From contig NZ_JOIU01000001.1 of the NCBI RefSeq assembly GCF_000720135.1, positions 248,001 through 312,000 on the forward strand: a DNA stretch of 64,000 nt, written 5' to 3'. This document shows, one piece after another, positions 42,242 to 51,372 of this stretch; the stretch's first letter is position 1; every line of letters starts with the position of its first letter. Below the pieces are notes generated by a model. That model ran no database searches. It saw nothing but the letters and a program-made list of their open reading frames with translations, and was not told where the DNA came from. Origin of the DNA: Streptomyces sp. NRRL S-1022 (GTDB lineage Bacteria; Actinomycetota; Actinomycetes; Streptomycetales; Streptomycetaceae). The position numbers and the translations under genes are program-made.

Positions 42242-44170
42242 GCGGTCTCCGGGGTGCTGGTGTTGCGAGTGAGGAACGCTGTGATCTCGGCCCGTCGTGA
42301 CTCGAGCCGGTGCTGCATGAGGGGCGGCAGCGGCGGCCGTGCCGCCAGGCGCTGGTCGATGCGGTCGAGTCTGACCGCCAGGCTTGGGTGTTGCTGCTCG
42401 TCAGAGCGACGTTCCGGCAGGCGAGGGGCTGGCATTCGCCGTGATCGGGCAGCCCTTCGGAGCGGCCTCTGCGGGCTCGTTCGCAGAGTGCCTTGCTGTG
42501 GTCGTGGACGCAGGTGATGTAGGTGCCGGGATAGACGGCAGGGTCTTCCCGTCCCATGATCCGTTTCAGGCGCCGTTCGTCAGAGACGACGATTCCTTGG
42601 AAGCGGGCCCGGTGGCCGAAGCCTTCGAGGCGGCGGGCCGCTTCGGCGGCGGCCGGCCCGGTCAGCTCGGTGTGTTCGTGGGCATCGACCATGGCGAGGT
42701 AGTGCTCACCGCGGGCAAGAGCTTGTTCGCTCTCGACTTCCGCGCGAAATCCGGAATCGCTGGTACCGGCATGCAGGGCTCCGGCGATCGAGCCGCCCGG
42801 CCGACGAGCGATGAACCAGGCCAGGGTTCGCCGGAAGTGTCATCAGCCGGAATATCCGGCCGTTGACGGCCGGGATGCCGTCGGCGCGTCCGTGCTGCTC
42901 GCAGTAGGCGTTCGCCCAGGCGACGAAGTGGTTGAGATTCTCGTTGGTGGTGCTGTTGAGCATGGCGGTTGCGTCGCGGACACGGCGGCGGGTTCCGTAG
43001 CCGTGCGGGAGCCGGGTGAACAGGATGTCGGTGCCGGGCGGCTGGAGCGCTTCCATGACCGCGATGGCTCGTGCGACGGGTTCGCCGACGTCCAGGTCGC
43101 CGACACTCCTCTCGGGTCGTCCTCGCCTTTGAAGGCGATTCCGTCGACCTTCCAGCGGTAGGGACGTCCCTCGGGGTCCCGCTCGGTCCGCAGGCAGCCG
43201 CGTCGAAGCTCTTCGACCTCTGAGTCACGCATCCCACTCAAGTACGCGATCACGGCATAGGCGGCAGCCTGGAGATGCCGGGCCAGAACGGCGAGGCTGT
43301 TGGGCTGCTCGGGGTGCGTGACGATGTCGCCGGTCCATGGCCCGCCGTCGAGCGAGCCGCGGATCGGAATGTTGAAGGCGGCGCTCTCGCTGACCCCGAC
43401 CTTGGCCTCGGCCTGGTCGATGAGCACCTGGTAGGCGGGTTCGTCCAGGGACCTTCGGCTGCATCCGATCTGCTGGGCGAGGACTTTGCGGTTAGGGACC
43501 CCCCGCCAGCCCGGCAGCGGCCGGCCGCTGGTGACGTACGTTTCCAGATGATCGGAGATCGCCTGATGCAGTGTGCCGGTGGAGCTGTGGAATTTCCGGA
43601 CCGGAGGCCGCTGGTAGACCCCGACGAACCGGGTCTTCCTCCACTGCTGGTCGGCGGCGATGATGTCAGGGCCGAAGAGGTCAATGAACCGTAGCGCCCA
43701 GACGAACAGCGGTCCGAGAACCTCTTAGGGAATCCGGCTGGTGCGGTTCTCGCCCCGCCTTTGTCCGCCAGCATCGGGTTCGCCCCACCCATCGATGTGA
43801 ACGGGGTCGAAGGGCAGCCAGTCGCTGAGGTTGTGCCGCCAGCGCCAGAACAATCGGACTTTCGCCCGACAGGTTTCCCGCTGTGTCGCCGCATTGGGGA
43901 ACAGCCCGACCAGGTGCCGCTGGTAGGCGAGAAGGTCGGCCCCGGTCAGAGTGGCCAGCCTCTGGCATCGGGGCTCGGCCTGGCTGTCCAGCCAGGTCAG
44001 GAAGCGGAAGAGTTCGGTGGACGCGTACCGTACCCCCTCAACCTTGCAGCGCTTCTCTCCTTGCGGGAGGGGCCCGAACAGCATGGCGTAAGCCAGCTGC
44101 TTGGCGACCGGCCGGAACCGGACCGGGAAGCGGTTGAAGTTCAGGATCAGGTTGCAGCCGCTGCTCTTGC
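42238..44170 (-). pseudogene. Large tyrosine recombinase, multiply frameshifted
   Basis: Reads from about 44170 as FNRFPVRFRPVAKQLAYAMLFGPLPQGEKR, then RYASTELFRFLTWLDSQ (SAM-like core-binding domain). In shifted frames follow PLPGWRGVPNRKVLAQQIG, QAAAYAVIAYLSGMRDSEVEELR (catalytic Arg I region), ILFTRLPHGYGTRRRV and LNHFVAWANAYCEQHG, then a Cys-bearing end YPGTYITCVHDHSKALC and a final LPERRSDEQQHPSL. At least five frame changes. Size and layout match the 650-750 residue recombinases of Streptomyces transposition modules. The TnpC-like gene is coupled to its end. Confidence 0.8.
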
Positions 44171-44182
44171 GGCGGCCGTACG

Positions 44183-44380
44183 ATCGCCACTCAGGGCGGC
44201 CCCCGGCACCTGGCCGACGAACTGGAAGCAGCCTGGGACACGTGGCTGGATCTGGGCCAACCCGCCCTGTACGACTTCGGGATGACCGTCACCGACAGCG
44301 GCACCACCCAGTACATGTGGGTCAACGACGCCGACAGCGGACCTCGCTGGCCCACACCTGAAATCACCCGCCACCGGTGA
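44183..44380 (+). pseudogene. Methyltransferase C-terminal fragment
   Basis: In one open frame: RHLADELEAAWDTWLDLGQPALYDFGMTVTDSG, TQYMWVNDADSGPRWP, then stop at 44380. This is the end of the SAM-dependent protein methyltransferases of the FxLD-system type, as seen in actinobacteria. The Rossmann part is missing; the fragment begins at the edge of the recombinase remnant, so the module probably destroyed the gene. Confidence 0.45.
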
Positions 44381-44488
44381 CGTGTGCGCCGATCACCGCA
44401 CCCCACGCCGGGGGTTCACCAGACCGCCCAGGGACCGGTGCAAGCCACTTTAGTGACGGGTCGCCAAGCTCACGAAGGAGTTGACCCG

Positions 44489-44908
44489 ATGCCCGGGTCT
44501 GCCCGCGCGGCCGCTCTGCCTGGGAGCTGTCCTGCCTCCCAAGGTGCGGACCTCAGGGGGCGATTGGAAACCAAGCGGCAGTTTCTCGCGAACCTGCGTA
44601 CGGAGGATCCGGAACGCAGGCGGCGGGCCATGGAGCTCATCTCCCCGCACCGCCCGGCCGACGCCACCGAAGCCGAGCCCATCTCCTATGCGGACCTGTG
44701 CACGGCGCTGGAGGACCCCAGCACCCTGCGGACCGTGCAGACCAAGGCCGCCGAGCTTCAGGCCGCCACGGAGCAACGCCTCAGACAGGCGGCCGAAGCG
44801 CTCGCCCACGGCGACACCACCGCAGCGCCGCCACAGCATGCCTCCTGGCCGAGCGGCCAGCAGCCCCACGCCCCGGCCGCTCCACCACAGCAAGGACCGC
44901 GCCCGTAG
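44489..44908 (+). CDS. Hypothetical helical protein
   Basis: 139 residues from ATG 44489 with AAGGAG nine bases upstream. A charged helical middle (LRGRLETKRQFLANLRTEDPERRRRAMELI) is followed by AEPISYADLCTALEDPSTLRTVQTKAAELQAATEQRLRQAAEAL and a Pro/Gln/His-rich disordered tail. The RETK/FLAxLR segment resembles small proteins near Streptomyces plasmids, but no family can be given. Good codon bias and a strong ribosome site argue it is expressed. Confidence 0.6.
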   Translation: MPGSARAAALPGSCPASQGADLRGRLETKRQFLANLRTEDPERRRRAMELISPHRPADATEAEPISYADLCTALEDPSTLRTVQTKAAELQAATEQRLRQAAEALAHGDTTAAPPQHASWPSGQQPHAPAAPPQQGPRP

Positions 44909-45262
44909 AAGCACCGACCGCCACCGGGCAGCACACCCCGGCTCACTGCGTCCATCCTCCGTGGAGCCCGCCTGGTGCCGCGGCCGGGACACCGTCGGGG
45001 CGCCCACCCTGCTGGTTGGTCTTGACGATGGTGTTCTTCGAAGCCGGCGTCTCCGGGGTGTCGCGCACGGACTGTACGGACGTGGCCCGGTCTGCGCAGC
45101 GCCGATCGGCCGGAGTACCACCGCCGCGTTGAGGATGGCAAGGGCAGCGCGAGGTCCATGGACGCGAGCGCGCGGTGCCGGCCCGCGAGAGGGCACACCC
45201 CGGTGACCGGCGCGGAAACACGATTCCGGGGTTCTGCGAGGCACAGGAGCGCCATTCCGCTG
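44909..45262. other. No supported gene
   Basis: The frames present lack motifs and ribosome sites. It separates convergent genes (plus-strand hypothetical, minus-strand SLOG protein) and may simply be an untranslated gap. Confidence 0.4.
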
Positions 45263-45736
45263 TCATCGGCTGGCGCCCTCGGGCCACAGCACCCGCACCG
45301 GGACGCCGATCCGTTCGGCGTACGCCACCACGTCCGCGGTGCCTCCGTATCCCCGCGCCGGTTTCCCGTCCCAGACGGCGATCAGCTCGTCCACCAGGCC
45401 GACGAGGATCTCGGATCCGGCCTGATGGGCTGAGGCAGTCGACTCGGTGATGCCGGTGTGGTGGACGTCCGCCGCGCGGGAGAGCAGCTTGTCGTAGACG
45501 GCGTGGTGCCAGCCGGGCAGACCCTGGCGGTAGGTGGTGGCCGGGATGACGACCTCAAGGCGGCCGCCGTGGTGCAGGACGGTGTCGGCGAACCAGGAGT
45601 CGGGGCCGTCGGCGAGGCACGAGACGCCGACGAGTCCGGCCGCCTCGTATGTCCCGACCTGGTCGGCCAGGAGAGCCCGCACCTGCTTTGCGACCTGCGT
45701 GCTCAGTCCGCGGTGCCCGGTGATACCCACCCTCAT
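45263..45736 (-). CDS. SLOG-domain protein (LOG/DprA-like Rossmann fold)
   Basis: 157 residues from ATG 45736 with GGGAGGA upstream. It starts directly with the beta-strand and nucleotide loop MRVGITGHRGLS; SCLADGPDSWFADTVLHHGG and ELIAVWDGKPARGYGGTADVVAYAERIGVPVRVLWP follow. This is the SLOG superfamily pattern, in which GG(T) and the preceding acidic residue bind a nucleotide-like ligand. SLOG proteins are proposed as sensors or processors of nucleotides, often in conflict systems. It lies 14 bp downstream of the TPR gene and is probably co-transcribed with the XRE/TPR regulator. Confidence 0.8.
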   Translation of the reverse strand: MRVGITGHRGLSTQVAKQVRALLADQVGTYEAAGLVGVSCLADGPDSWFADTVLHHGGRLEVVIPATTYRQGLPGWHHAVYDKLLSRAADVHHTGITESTASAHQAGSEILVGLVDELIAVWDGKPARGYGGTADVVAYAERIGVPVRVLWPEGASR

Positions 45737-45750
45737 GCGGATCGTCCTCC

Positions 45751-46719
45751 CTACAGGTAGACGCCGTGCAGGCGTTCGTCGAAGTCCCGCACCACCTTGG
45801 GCGGTGAGCTGGTGGTGAGGCTGCGGCGCAGATGGCGGGCACGTTCCACGGTCCGGCCGGACCGGTAGCGCAGGCCGGCCTCGAGCGCGCGGGAGGCGAG
45901 GGCGAACGCGGCCTCCACCCGCCCGCCGGCGAGATGACCGGCTGCGATGTCGAGCACCGCGCGTAGTTTCGCATGCCCGGTGCTCAGGGCCTCCACGTCC
46001 TCGGCATGCACCCAGTCCGGCAGCCCCAGGCGCGCGCCGCAGGTGACACGGCAGGCGGCCACCTTGTCCGGGGTGAAGGAGAACACCCACGGCCACGGTG
46101 GCGGCTCCTCGTCGGCTGTCAGCGCATGTGCCGCTGCGCGCGATGCGGTCAGGGCCTGGTCGGCACTGCGCCGGTCGCCGGCTGCCGCGTGCCCGAGGGC
46201 TTCGACGCTCAGCAGCCACGCGTCGGCGACGGCCGGGCGCGTCTCGCCCAGCACCCGGCGGGCGCGGCGGGCGAGGTTCAACGCCTGCACACCGTTGCCG
46301 GCATGGGCCTCGAACTGGGCGAGCGTGCCTGTCTGGTAGGCGGCCAGGAGCGGGTTGCGGGCGGCCTTCGCGGCTTTGACGGCTGCGCCGTACCAGGAGC
46401 GGGCAGAGCCGTGGTTGCCCTTGTCCCACGCGAGCCAGCCCGCGAAGGAGGCGGCCTCGCTGCCCACGGCGGCCAGCCGCGCCCGGTCCGCATCCTGGGC
46501 CGCGGTGCGGGTGATGGTCTGGATGAGCCGGATATGGCCGTCGATCGCGTCGGAGAGGTCCCGGGAAGGGGTGGTGGCATCGAGTCTGCGGTAGGCACTC
46601 GTGGTCAGCCGCAGCGCGGTGGCCTGCCCGCCTATCGTGTCGTGCGTGTCCGGCACGGCGGCCAGAACGGGGGCTGCCATCGCGGCGAGGGCGCCACCGA
46701 GGACGGTGCGTCGGTGCAT
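45751..46719 (-). CDS. TPR-type regulatory protein (C-terminal part of a split XRE-TPR regulator)
   Basis: 322 residues from ATG 46719. The N-terminal hydrophobic stretch MHRRTVLGGALAAMAAPVLAA is the usual linker between the HTH and TPR parts of Streptomyces XRE-TPR regulators, not necessarily a signal peptide. The rest is a series of helical hairpins (RSWYGAAVKAAKAARNPLLAAY, QTGTLAQFEAHAGNGVQALNLARRA, AVADAWLLSVEALGHAAAGD) ending ERLHGVYL. The open frame continues upstream to about 46917, and one base near 46775 separates it from the HTH protein. It may be translated alone after frameshift or be non-functional. Confidence 0.65.
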   Translation of the reverse strand: MHRRTVLGGALAAMAAPVLAAVPDTHDTIGGQATALRLTTSAYRRLDATTPSRDLSDAIDGHIRLIQTITRTAAQDADRARLAAVGSEAASFAGWLAWDKGNHGSARSWYGAAVKAAKAARNPLLAAYQTGTLAQFEAHAGNGVQALNLARRARRVLGETRPAVADAWLLSVEALGHAAAGDRRSADQALTASRAAAHALTADEEPPPWPWVFSFTPDKVAACRVTCGARLGLPDWVHAEDVEALSTGHAKLRAVLDIAAGHLAGGRVEAAFALASRALEAGLRYRSGRTVERARHLRRSLTTSSPPKVVRDFDERLHGVYL

Positions 46720-46733
46720 GGGAGCGTCGTCTC

Positions 46734-47009
46734 TCACCTGACCCTGCGCCGTGCGCCCGTCCGCCAGACCACCAGCCCGGGCGGGATCTGAAGATGGACA
46801 GCCGCCGTGGCCAGGACGTCGGTGCTGTAGGAGGCTTGGTCGCGTTTTTCCAGACGGGAGACGGCCGACTGGGACATGCCCAGGGCCTGCCCCAGTGCCG
46901 CCTGCGTCATCTGCCATCCCCTGCGGGCCAGCTCGATGACGCGTCCGTAGTCCCCAGCTCGTGAGGCGTCCCGGATCGGTCCTGCCTGGAAGTCCACGAC
47001 GTCCCCCAC
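46734..47009 (-). CDS. XRE-family HTH protein (N-terminal part of the split regulator)
   Basis: 91 residues from ATG 47009. HTH: GRVIELARRGWQMTQAALGQALGMSQSAVSRLEKRD, followed by the helices SYSTDVLATAAVHLQIPPGL. In the usual full-length protein GLADGRTAQGQVRDDAP would follow and lead into the TPR domain; here that reading is in the adjacent frame and this protein ends RRRVR. A single base in a GTGGTC run explains the split. Such regulators often control a neighbouring operon, here probably the SLOG gene. Confidence 0.7.
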   Translation of the reverse strand: MGDVVDFQAGPIRDASRAGDYGRVIELARRGWQMTQAALGQALGMSQSAVSRLEKRDQASYSTDVLATAAVHLQIPPGLVVWRTGARRRVR

Positions 47010-47229
47010 GCTACGTTTCCCTGCGGCGTTCGATGCCTGCTCGTACCCGCTTAGCGCGTAGCCCTATGCGCACGCCGCATGGGTGATGGTCCCACAGCAC
47101 AAGTGATCGTTGACTGGATGACAGCCCAACCAGCGCCGCACCAAGGCCGGGTTGCGGCCCGGTGGTCGTCCCCGCACCCCCGTCGGGGACGACCACGTCA
47201 CACCGACCGCGAGCGCGAGGCGACAAATC

Positions 47230-48189
47230 ATGACGATGCGCAGAACGACTGGCCACCTGCCGCCGCTGGTGGACGCCCCGACGATCAACCTGGACGCCAT
47301 CCTCGACGGCAGCGAGAAGATCACCAAAGCCTCGGCTGGAACGGGTCGACCTGGACGAGGGCGCGGAACGGCAGAGCGTCCCCCGCGCCCGCCGGCGACG
47401 GATCCGCAGCGAGAAGCGCATCGCGTGACTGCCGGGCTGCGGTCCCTGCCGCTCGCGCCGCCGCCCGTTCACCATCGGATACCTCTCCTCCCTGATCGGC
47501 CCGTCGCGGAAGCACCGCCGCGTCGACAATCGAGTCGGCTACTGGACCCCAGACGGGCTCTCCCGGCTCGCCGTGCTGACCGGCCGGAGCACGTCCACCC
47601 TGATCCGCGCCATACCGCCGCTCGGCTGGATCGGCGACCCGCTCCGGCACCTTCGATCCGCCACAGAGGAAGTCGTCGAACCGCGGCGCCGCCCGGCCTG
47701 CCGCCTCTGCAAGGCCCGTCGGCACATCCGCGGTCTCGTCGTCCGCAGCACACCGCACCACGAAGGCGTCTGCCACCGGCATCACCGCTGGCTCCTCAGC
47801 GATGAACAGCAGGACCTGACACGGTTGCCCGAGGTCCTGCGGGCCAACCTCCGGCACCAGCGGATCGTCCGGCGAGGCCCCCATCCCTCCACCGCGCTGG
47901 CCTATATCGAGGCCCGAGACCGAGCAGCGGTGAGTCCCTGCGGCAAAGCTGGAACCGACGACTCGACGTGCTGGGCGAGGACCCGTTCGGTGATCCCCTC
48001 CGTCCCTCCGAGGCCCGGATCGAGCTGGCCACCTACCCGGAAGCCGTCGTTCTCACCGGCCTGTTCTCTGCGCCCTATTGGCGAGACCACCCCCAGTTAG
48101 CGGCCGAGGCAGCACACCGGCTCGGCATCGCCCCGCAGCAACCCCTCTCTGCTGCGACCCTCGTGCGGACAGGGCCGCCCCGGCCTTGA
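47230..48189 (+). pseudogene. TniQ-like transposition protein, frameshifted
   Basis: Shifting frames read RTTGHLPPLVDAPTINLD near 47240; then from about 47460 RPFTIGYLSSLIGPSRKHRR, GYWTPDGLSRLAVLTGRSTSTLIRAI, PACRLCKARRHIRGLVV, STPHHEGVCHRHHRWLL; and finally DVLGEDPFGDPLRPSEAR, ATYPEAVVLTGLF in a third frame. A Leu/Ala-rich N-terminal part with a Cys-x2-Cys ... Cys-x3-His-like cluster and an HRRWL helix is the pattern of actinobacterial TniQ/TnsD proteins, which select transposition targets. At least two frame changes; the gene is dead. Confidence 0.6.
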
Positions 48190-48202
48190 TAGAACGGGCC
48201 CC

Positions 48203-48604
48203 ATGAGTTCGAACGACGAAAAGATCGTGCAGGCCGAGCGCCACTTCGGCGTTCGATTTCCCGCGGACTATCGGCACTTTCTGGCCGCGGAAGGGAGCAT
48301 GAGCCAGTTCATTCTTCCTGCGGACGACTTCCTGATGATCAATGCCGTCGCGGAGCTCATCGAAGTCAATGAGGCCGGCGAGTTCCAGAAGCGTTTCCCC
48401 GGGAGCGTCGTGATCGGCGGGGACGGAAGCCGCGAAATGCTCACCTACGACTTCCGGCAGACACCCCCGCCGCTGGTCCTGCTCGATGTCTCCGCTCAGG
48501 ACTGGTCATCCGCCGTCCATCAGGCGATGTCGCTCTCTGCCCTGCTCGAGCAGTTCCCCGAAACCGGCTGGAAATGGGACGAACCTGATTCGTCGCCTTC
48601 CTGA
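48203..48604 (+). CDS. SMI1/KNR4 (SUKH) domain protein, possible orphan immunity protein
   Basis: 133 residues from ATG 48203. The SUKH core is visible: IVQAERHFGVRFPADYRHFLAAEG, then LMINAVAELIEVNEAGE, a VVIGGDGSREMLTYDF strand pair and VLLDVSAQDW. In bacteria this fold often forms the immunity partner of polymorphic toxins. No toxin gene is adjacent: upstream is the TniQ remnant and downstream a gene-free stretch. It may be a cargo gene left from the transposon. Confidence 0.8.
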   Translation: MSSNDEKIVQAERHFGVRFPADYRHFLAAEGSMSQFILPADDFLMINAVAELIEVNEAGEFQKRFPGSVVIGGDGSREMLTYDFRQTPPPLVLLDVSAQDWSSAVHQAMSLSALLEQFPETGWKWDEPDSSPS

Positions 48605-48909
48605 CTGGTCTCGACGGAATTGGTGCTGCCAGCTCTCAATCACGAAGTCGGCCATCGGCGTGGTCCAGAAACTGCCACCTTCACTGCGAATCATGGGACC
48701 AGGAGTCTCACCACCCTGACGGAGTCCAGCTCAGGGCTGCCCTCCCTCGCCATGATCGGTGAGACGAGCACTCGCCTCCGTCCACGGCCCTCCCGAGACT
48801 CCTTGTTGCACCTGTCCCGAGTCTCCGACTCAACCTGTCAGCCCGCAGGTCAGCGGCCCTGTCTCTGCAAGGTCTTGTCCTGTGGATCAGGCTGCGTACC
48901 CTCGGTTGC
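48605..48909. other. No supported gene
   Basis: About 300 bp between the SMI1 gene and the next hypothetical protein without a frame showing motifs or a ribosome site. Confidence 0.4.
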
Positions 48910-49329
48910 GTGCCTCGCCATTCGAAGAAGCCCCGCCGACTGGTCACCGACGAGCGCGTGTACATGTGGACGATGCGCCACAGTCACCGAAGTGACCACG
49001 ATGGCCGGTCCGTGGACTGCCGCCAAATCCTCACTCTGTCCCCGCAGCCGGCCGGCGCCGGCGGCCGGCTGCAAATTGTCTTTGTCGACGGGCCTGGCCG
49101 GTACATCCCGGGCGGGGCCCCCTTCGGCTCCGGGGACGTGGGCTTCACCCAGAGGGCAGGGGCAGACCTGAACCTGCACGAGCCAGGCGCCGTCCGGGCT
49201 CTGCTCGACGTGGCGCTGGCCCGTGGGTGGCAGCCGGGGGAGCGGCGGGCAGTGGAGGTCGACGGCTGGCTGCTGCTGGAGGCGGCGGCCGCCGCCCGAG
49301 CTGGGGACGCCGACCCCGAGAGCCCGTAA
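48910..49329 (+). CDS. Hypothetical protein
   Basis: 139 residues from GTG 48910. A short basic N-terminus (PRHSKKPRRLVTDERVYMWTM), then alternating strands: DCRQILTLSPQ, GGRLQIVFVDGPGRYIPGG, ADLNLHEPGAVRALLDVALARGWQPGE and DGWLLLEAAAAAR. The LQIVF...AVRALLDxALxRGWxP layout is common in small Streptomyces proteins next to SMI1/KNR4 genes. No function is assigned. Confidence 0.6.
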   Translation: MPRHSKKPRRLVTDERVYMWTMRHSHRSDHDGRSVDCRQILTLSPQPAGAGGRLQIVFVDGPGRYIPGGAPFGSGDVGFTQRAGADLNLHEPGAVRALLDVALARGWQPGERRAVEVDGWLLLEAAAAARAGDADPESP

Positions 49330-49450
49330 GGGGCGACAACTCTTCACCTCGTTTCATGAATCCTTCGACCAGCCCACCGTACGTCGAGGAAACTTCGGTG
49401 AGACTGGTCAAACGCCGTTGAGACGGGACGCCTGCGGAAGCCACAGGTGA

Positions 49451-49876
49451 TCAGGCAGTGATCATCAGAACCAAGAGGACCGACAGGGTGCCGGCTGTGA
49501 GCGCCACGCCGACGACGGCGAAGACCAGGTAGATCGATGGGTTGTCCCAGCCTCGGATCTCGAAGCGGCTGGGGTTCCCCTCGTCGTAAAGGACCGTGAC
49601 GGAGTTGCCGATGCCGTAGCCGTGGAGAACTGTGCCGCGGCCGAAGCTGGAGGGGTACGTGCAGTCGCGGCCGTCCCGGGTCGTCCAGGCCACGACGGGG
49701 TGGTGGTACTTGCCTCCGTCGTCGTCTCGCCTGGTGTCGTGACGCACGACTCGGCCTACCGCAGTAGTTCCGGTACGTCGCAGCGCTCTGGTGCGGCGCC
49801 GTCCATAAAGGCCAGCACAGAGGAAGCTCACGCCGATCACCATCGGTATGAGTGAGAAGAGCCAATCACGTTCCAT
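49451..49876 (-). CDS. DUF3592-family membrane protein
   Basis: 141 residues from ATG 49876. Two membrane helices (LFSLIPMVIGVSFLCAGLYG near the start and IYLVFAVVGVALTAGTLSVLL at the end) flank an exposed beta domain: RRTGTTAVGRVVRHD, HHPVVAWTTRDG, GNSVTVLYDEGNPSRFEI. This is the DUF3592 layout, of unknown function, usually surface-facing. It is monocistronic and convergent with the preceding hypothetical gene. Confidence 0.8.
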   Translation of the reverse strand: MERDWLFSLIPMVIGVSFLCAGLYGRRRTRALRRTGTTAVGRVVRHDTRRDDDGGKYHHPVVAWTTRDGRDCTYPSSFGRGTVLHGYGIGNSVTVLYDEGNPSRFEIRGWDNPSIYLVFAVVGVALTAGTLSVLLVLMITA

Positions 49877-50223
49877 ATGGTGTCCGACGTGCAAGTGACG
49901 ACATTGGTTGCCAGGACAGGCGTGCCCGCCTCGGTTGGACCGACGGAACGTGAGCAAGGTCTTAGCCGCAGGTCAGGGCGGCGTCATGGCATGCGGCTGC
50001 AGGATGTCGGGCGGTCCGTCGGCGCGACCTGCCCGTGGAGGCCTCCGGTAGGCCGACCGTGCCCATACCTCCGGTGCTGATGGCGTCCCTCAGCCGGTGC
50101 GGTCGGCAACCGTCGTGCCGTCATCGTTCACTACACCGTCGGGCGGCCACGCCCGACGGTGCGCTGGAGCATGCGCAAACGCCTTGCCGAAAGGTGGCGG
50201 GGCGCGTGAAAGAGGGCCGGCTG
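49877..50223. other. No supported gene
   Basis: Frames here are composition artefacts; no motif, ribosome site or hairpin was convincing. Confidence 0.35.
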
Positions 50224-50745
50224 TCAGTCCTTGAGCTTGTATTCGCAGGGCTTGGCCGACTTGCGGTCTTGGTTGTCAGCGACCTGCTTGCCGTCGACCT
50301 TGATCGTGCACGGGGCCGGCTTGAGCATCCCGTCCGGGTCCTGGACCGAACCGGGCACCACCGACACCGTGACGCCGACCTTCAGCTCGGCACCCTCCCA
50401 CTGCATGGATTCCGTTTTCGTCCAGGGCAGCGTCACCTCCTCGAAGTGGTCGGTGTTCCCGATCCAGATGACCTTGGCCGCGCCCGTGCCGCCCACCTCA
50501 AAGACCACCTGGTGCCAAGCACCCTTCTTCCCCGAGGACGAGTTCTCTGCCTTGTCGGTCGCCGAGGCGCTCGGTGAGGCCTCGCCCGCCTTGGCCGAGC
50601 CGCCGTCCCTCTTCTCACTGCTGCACCCGGTCACCAGGGCCGCCGCCGCGAGCAGACTGATGGCGAGGGTTGCTGTTTTGCGTATGTGCGTACTTCCCCG
50701 TTGCTGAATTGATCGGTGCTGGTGCAATGAAAGACCGTAGATCAT
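50224..50745 (-). CDS. MmpS-like lipoprotein
   Basis: Stop at 50224; start uncertain. ATG 50745 gives 173 residues, but no good ribosome site precedes it, and the lipoprotein signal begins only at about residue 23 (HIRKTATLAISLLAAAALVTGC). The lipobox LVTGC with Cys at about residue 41 is followed by a Ser/Lys/Ala-rich spacer and a beta-sandwich: WHQVVFEVGGTGAAKVIWIGNTDHFEEVTLPWTKT, then VSVVPGS and PCTIKVDGKQV. This matches the MmpS/transport-accessory family, in which the soluble domain sits outside the membrane and assists an RND transporter. No such transporter is adjacent. Confidence 0.7.
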   Translation of the reverse strand: MIYGLSLHQHRSIQQRGSTHIRKTATLAISLLAAAALVTGCSSEKRDGGSAKAGEASPSASATDKAENSSSGKKGAWHQVVFEVGGTGAAKVIWIGNTDHFEEVTLPWTKTESMQWEGAELKVGVTVSVVPGSVQDPDGMLKPAPCTIKVDGKQVADNQDRKSAKPCEYKLKD

Positions 50746-50954
50746 GACGCCGCACGGGAGGAGAACTGCCCGAAGGGCGTCGGACAAGCACCGCCCCGCA
50801 TTAAAGCGCGTCGCGGCCCGTAGCTCACGCGGATGCAGACGCCGGCGCTGCAGTCAGCGGCGGCCGCTGGCCGATCGATCACGGCGTACGAAAGCACATC
50901 CGCCGCTATCGGTGTCGTCCCGCTGCCGTTTTTGGGCTCAGCCTTGCTGGCCGC

Positions 50955-51205
50955 TCAGGGGCAAGCGGGGGGAGGGTTCGATGTCCGTGTGTGTGGCTGA
51001 GCAGGTAGAGCGCCGCTTGGAGGATGAGCGCGACGCGGTGCTTGGGCGGGGTGTCGATCAGGCCGTGACAGATGTCGTTGCGCAGGTTGATGCCGCGGTC
51101 GGAGTCGACGAGGAGAAGCTCCAGAGCGCGGCTCCAGTCCGCCGGATAGCCGGCGTCCGGCATGCTGCGTATGAGCCCGCCCAACTGGTCGACCGTTAAC
51201 GCTTG
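50955..51205 (-). pseudogene. C-terminal fragment with HEPN-like RNxxxHG motif
   Basis: Minus strand reads LGGLIRSMPDAGYPADWSRALELLLVDSDRGINLRNDICHGL, then a long helix VALILQAALYLL and a stop-free tail. RNDICHG matches the Rx4H catalytic motif of HEPN proteins and the RNxxAHG motif of DUF4209-like proteins. The N-terminal part is missing. It lies between the MmpS-like gene and the TniB remnant and could be leftover transposon cargo. Enzyme activity cannot be inferred from a fragment. Confidence 0.4.
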
Positions 51206-51372
51206 GAGGGGGGTTTGTTGGTGTAACGGGTGTTTGTTGGCCTGGGGTGTTGTGGGTTCGCTGAAAAGCCGGGTGGGTGGTTGGGGCTGGGGTTATGTGT
51301 TGTGTGTGGAGTGTGGCGGGGCGGGTTGTAGGTAGTTCTGGCGTGTAATGGCTCGTTTGGTGTTTGTGCTGG

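Noticed and set aside
51205..51372. GT-rich plus-strand stretch as a possible origin or att site
   Set aside because: Only skewed composition is seen; no direct repeats matching another place, and no DnaA-box-like cluster.
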